This document shows, piece after piece, positions 62,653-64,000 of a stretch of 64,000 nt of DNA. The notes under the pieces were generated by a model. It was not told the DNA's origin, made no database searches, and saw only the letters and a program-made list of their open reading frames with translations. The stretch is from JAGDZR01 sp049115695 (lineage in GTDB: Bacteria; Bacteroidota; Bacteroidia; Cytophagales; Cyclobacteriaceae), in NCBI GenBank assembly GCA_049115695.1, contig JAGDZR010000014.1, positions 96,810 through 160,809 on the forward strand, read 5' to 3'. The translations under genes and the position numbers were made by a program. Every line of letters starts with the position of its first letter. The stretch's first letter is position 1.

Positions 62653-63327
62653 TTGATACTTACAATAGAGACATCAGGACAGGTTTGCTCAATTGCAGTG
62701 CATAGTGAAGGGATATTGATTGCCGGACAGGTTTACAACCTTCAGAAATCTCATTCTGCTTTACTGCCTGGCATTGTGAATGAAGTCTTGAGTAATGCCG
62801 GACTAGAAAAAAGCGCGCTGCAGGCGGTTGCTATATCTGCCGGACCGGGATCATATACAGGTTTACGCATTGGAGTCTCAACAGCAAAGGGACTTTGTTA
62901 TGGCTTAGGCATTCCCCTTATTGCAATTGATACTTTGGATTTATTGGCAGCAAATGTCATAAATCAACTGGGTGATATGGATTTGGCGATACCATGCCTG
63001 GATGCGAGACGGATGGAAGTTTACGCAAAAGTGATTGGCAAAAATGGCCATGTGCTGATGGAAACAACTCCTGTCATCTTGAATGAAGACAGTTTTGATA
63101 ACTTTGGTGAGTCCCATCTTACCTTTTTAGGTAGCGGTGCGCATAAGTGTGATGTCATTGAACGATCAAATTACTTGATTCTTAAGGATAAGTTCCCAAG
63201 TGCTTTAGAGGCTGGAACCTTGGTTCACAAAAGATTCCTCAATAAGGATTTTGAGGATGTCGCCTATTTTGAACCCAATTATCTAAAGGCTTTTCAAACC
63301 AAACCAGCAAAGAATCTGTTAGCTTGA
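62653..63327 (+). CDS. tsaB: tRNA threonylcarbamoyladenosine synthesis protein TsaB
   Basis: The 224-aa product matches TsaB: ILTIETSGQVCSIAV at the N-terminus, LLPGIVNEVLSNAGL, AISAGPGSYTGLRIGVSTAK near 60-79 and GLGIPLIAIDTLDLLA. TsaB works with TsaD and TsaE to make t6A37 on tRNAs that read ANN codons. It starts with TTG at 62653, 3 nt after the ctp stop. No ATG is available at the conserved N-terminus, so a TTG start is real here and would keep its level low. Confidence 0.92.
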   Translation: MILTIETSGQVCSIAVHSEGILIAGQVYNLQKSHSALLPGIVNEVLSNAGLEKSALQAVAISAGPGSYTGLRIGVSTAKGLCYGLGIPLIAIDTLDLLAANVINQLGDMDLAIPCLDARRMEVYAKVIGKNGHVLMETTPVILNEDSFDNFGESHLTFLGSGAHKCDVIERSNYLILKDKFPSALEAGTLVHKRFLNKDFEDVAYFEPNYLKAFQTKPAKNLLA

Positions 63328-63328
63328 T

Positions 63329-63844
63329 ATGTCTGAAATAATCAATAAAGTAGCGGCAAATGAAAGCCTGGTTACGCTCGACCTTGAAGAGTTGCTTGAC
63401 GGAGGAGAAAGAGTAATATTCGATTTGGCGAATGCATTGGATGGTCCTTTGTTGCGTGAGAAAGATTTTAGAGAGTACGTAAAAACCAAGGATTGGTCGG
63501 TTTTTGAGAACAAGAATGTTGGAGTAACATGTTCAGTTGAAGCGATTATTCCTTCATGGGCTTATATGCTAATTGCATCAAAAATCCAGCCCCTTGCAAA
63601 TTCTATTGTATATGGGGGTGAGGATGGAATCGAAAAACACCTTATTGATCTGGCTGTGGATGCCTTTGACTTAAATCATCTCACGGGTAAGAAAGTTATA
63701 CTCAAAGGCTGCTCACATATTCATAATCGAGATTATGCATACATGAAAGCAACGAGCACATTGGTGCCCGTGGTGACTAGTCTAATGTACGGAGAGCCGT
63801 GCAGTACTGTGCCTGTTTTTAAGGCACCAAAAAAAGCAATTTAA
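63329..63844 (+). CDS. DUF2480 protein
   Basis: The 171-aa product matches a Bacteroidota-specific family, DUF2480: MSEIINKVAANESLVTLDLE, ALDGPLLREKDFREYVK, VGVTCSVEAIIPSWAYMLIA and KVILKGCSHIHNRDYAYM. It is cytoplasmic, of unknown function. It starts 1 nt after the tsaB stop and is the last gene of the rpmH operon. The end region carries conserved Cys/His (KGCSHIH). Confidence 0.88.
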   Translation: MSEIINKVAANESLVTLDLEELLDGGERVIFDLANALDGPLLREKDFREYVKTKDWSVFENKNVGVTCSVEAIIPSWAYMLIASKIQPLANSIVYGGEDGIEKHLIDLAVDAFDLNHLTGKKVILKGCSHIHNRDYAYMKATSTLVPVVTSLMYGEPCSTVPVFKAPKKAI

Positions 63845-63854
63845 TTTCTTAATG

Positions 63855-63889
63855 TTTTTGGGTCAATTTCCATCAAGTTCTTATCTTTG
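63855..63889 (+). promoter_or_regulatory. Bacteroidota promoter near the right edge
   Basis: TTTTTG (63855-63860), 21 nt, then TATCTTTG (63882-63889) is an exact consensus pair in the gap after DUF2480. It probably drives a gene beyond the window. No ORF is visible in 63890-64000. Confidence 0.7.
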
Positions 63890-64000
63890 CCCTCCTTTTG
63901 ATTTCGTGTATTGAATATTTGGGATTGTGGGGGGAATTATTGGGCACTTATACGGGGTGTTTATAGTTGTAGAGCTTGGGTTCTGCACGATTAATGAAGG

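Overview
The window looks like chromosomal DNA of a Bacteroidota bacterium, most likely a marine or soil member of the Cytophagales. This rests on a secreted protein with a type IX secretion (T9SS) C-terminal domain, a PorE-like T9SS lipoprotein, DUF4293, DUF4494, DUF2480, DUF1573 and YbbR/YajC/NusB clusters typical of the phylum, WG-repeat proteins, Bacteroidota promoters (TTTG, about 20 nt, TAnnTTTG), rare Shine-Dalgarno sequences, and moderate AT richness. No phage, transposase, CRISPR array or rRNA operon is visible. Most of the window is housekeeping DNA, with a few odd fusions and non-coding structures between genes.

Region 1 to 11.1 kb: a partial gene at the left edge; an Lgt-like membrane protein fused to a barrel-like tail; a compact three-way-junction inverted repeat; a T9SS-exported arylsulfotransferase-like protein; a CoA-disulfide reductase with rhodanese; a small unknown, a PolB-type exonuclease and RNase R as one overlapping operon; a flavin TIM-barrel protein of the nitronate monooxygenase/FabK type; and a small lysine-rich protein. 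Region 11.3 to 24.2 kb: a cold-shock type DEAD-box helicase, a TPR lipoprotein, a minus-strand operon truA, ABC exporter, two membrane proteins and arginase, then DUF4293, htpG, a glycerophosphodiesterase and a DUF6090-like protein.

Region 24.3 to 29.2 kb: a proline tRNA with the unusual anticodon AGG, followed by an 18-nt repeat of its own 3' end and a second terminator, then a CotH-type lipoprotein, a 470-nt gap with tandem hairpins and a large WG-repeat protein. Region 29.1 to 34.3 kb: a minus-strand block, leucine dehydrogenase, nusB, ytxH-like, DUF1573, yajC, ybbR, coaE. Region 34.4 to 42.4 kb: a second ABC exporter, a fused kinase/PLP phospho-lyase, a VOC protein, a secreted unknown, lipB, manA and yraN.

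Region 42.4 to 52.8 kb: purM, an MFS transporter, the PorE-like lipoprotein, a CPBP protein with an altered active site, two membrane/periplasmic unknowns, an alpha/beta hydrolase-OsmC fusion and a large exported unknown. Region 52.8 to 64 kb: a degenerate 54-nt tandem repeat, a second WG-repeat protein, DUF4494, a PfkB sugar/nucleoside kinase, two M16 peptidases (one catalytic, one dead), then a strong terminator and the operon rpmH, rnpA, ctp, tsaB, DUF2480.

I do not see a clear new defence or biosynthetic system. The best candidates for something undescribed are the structured element at 2040-2120, the Lgt-barrel fusion, the kinase/phospho-lyase fusion, the tRNA-Pro(AGG) locus, and the 54-nt repeat with its GA-rich hairpin.
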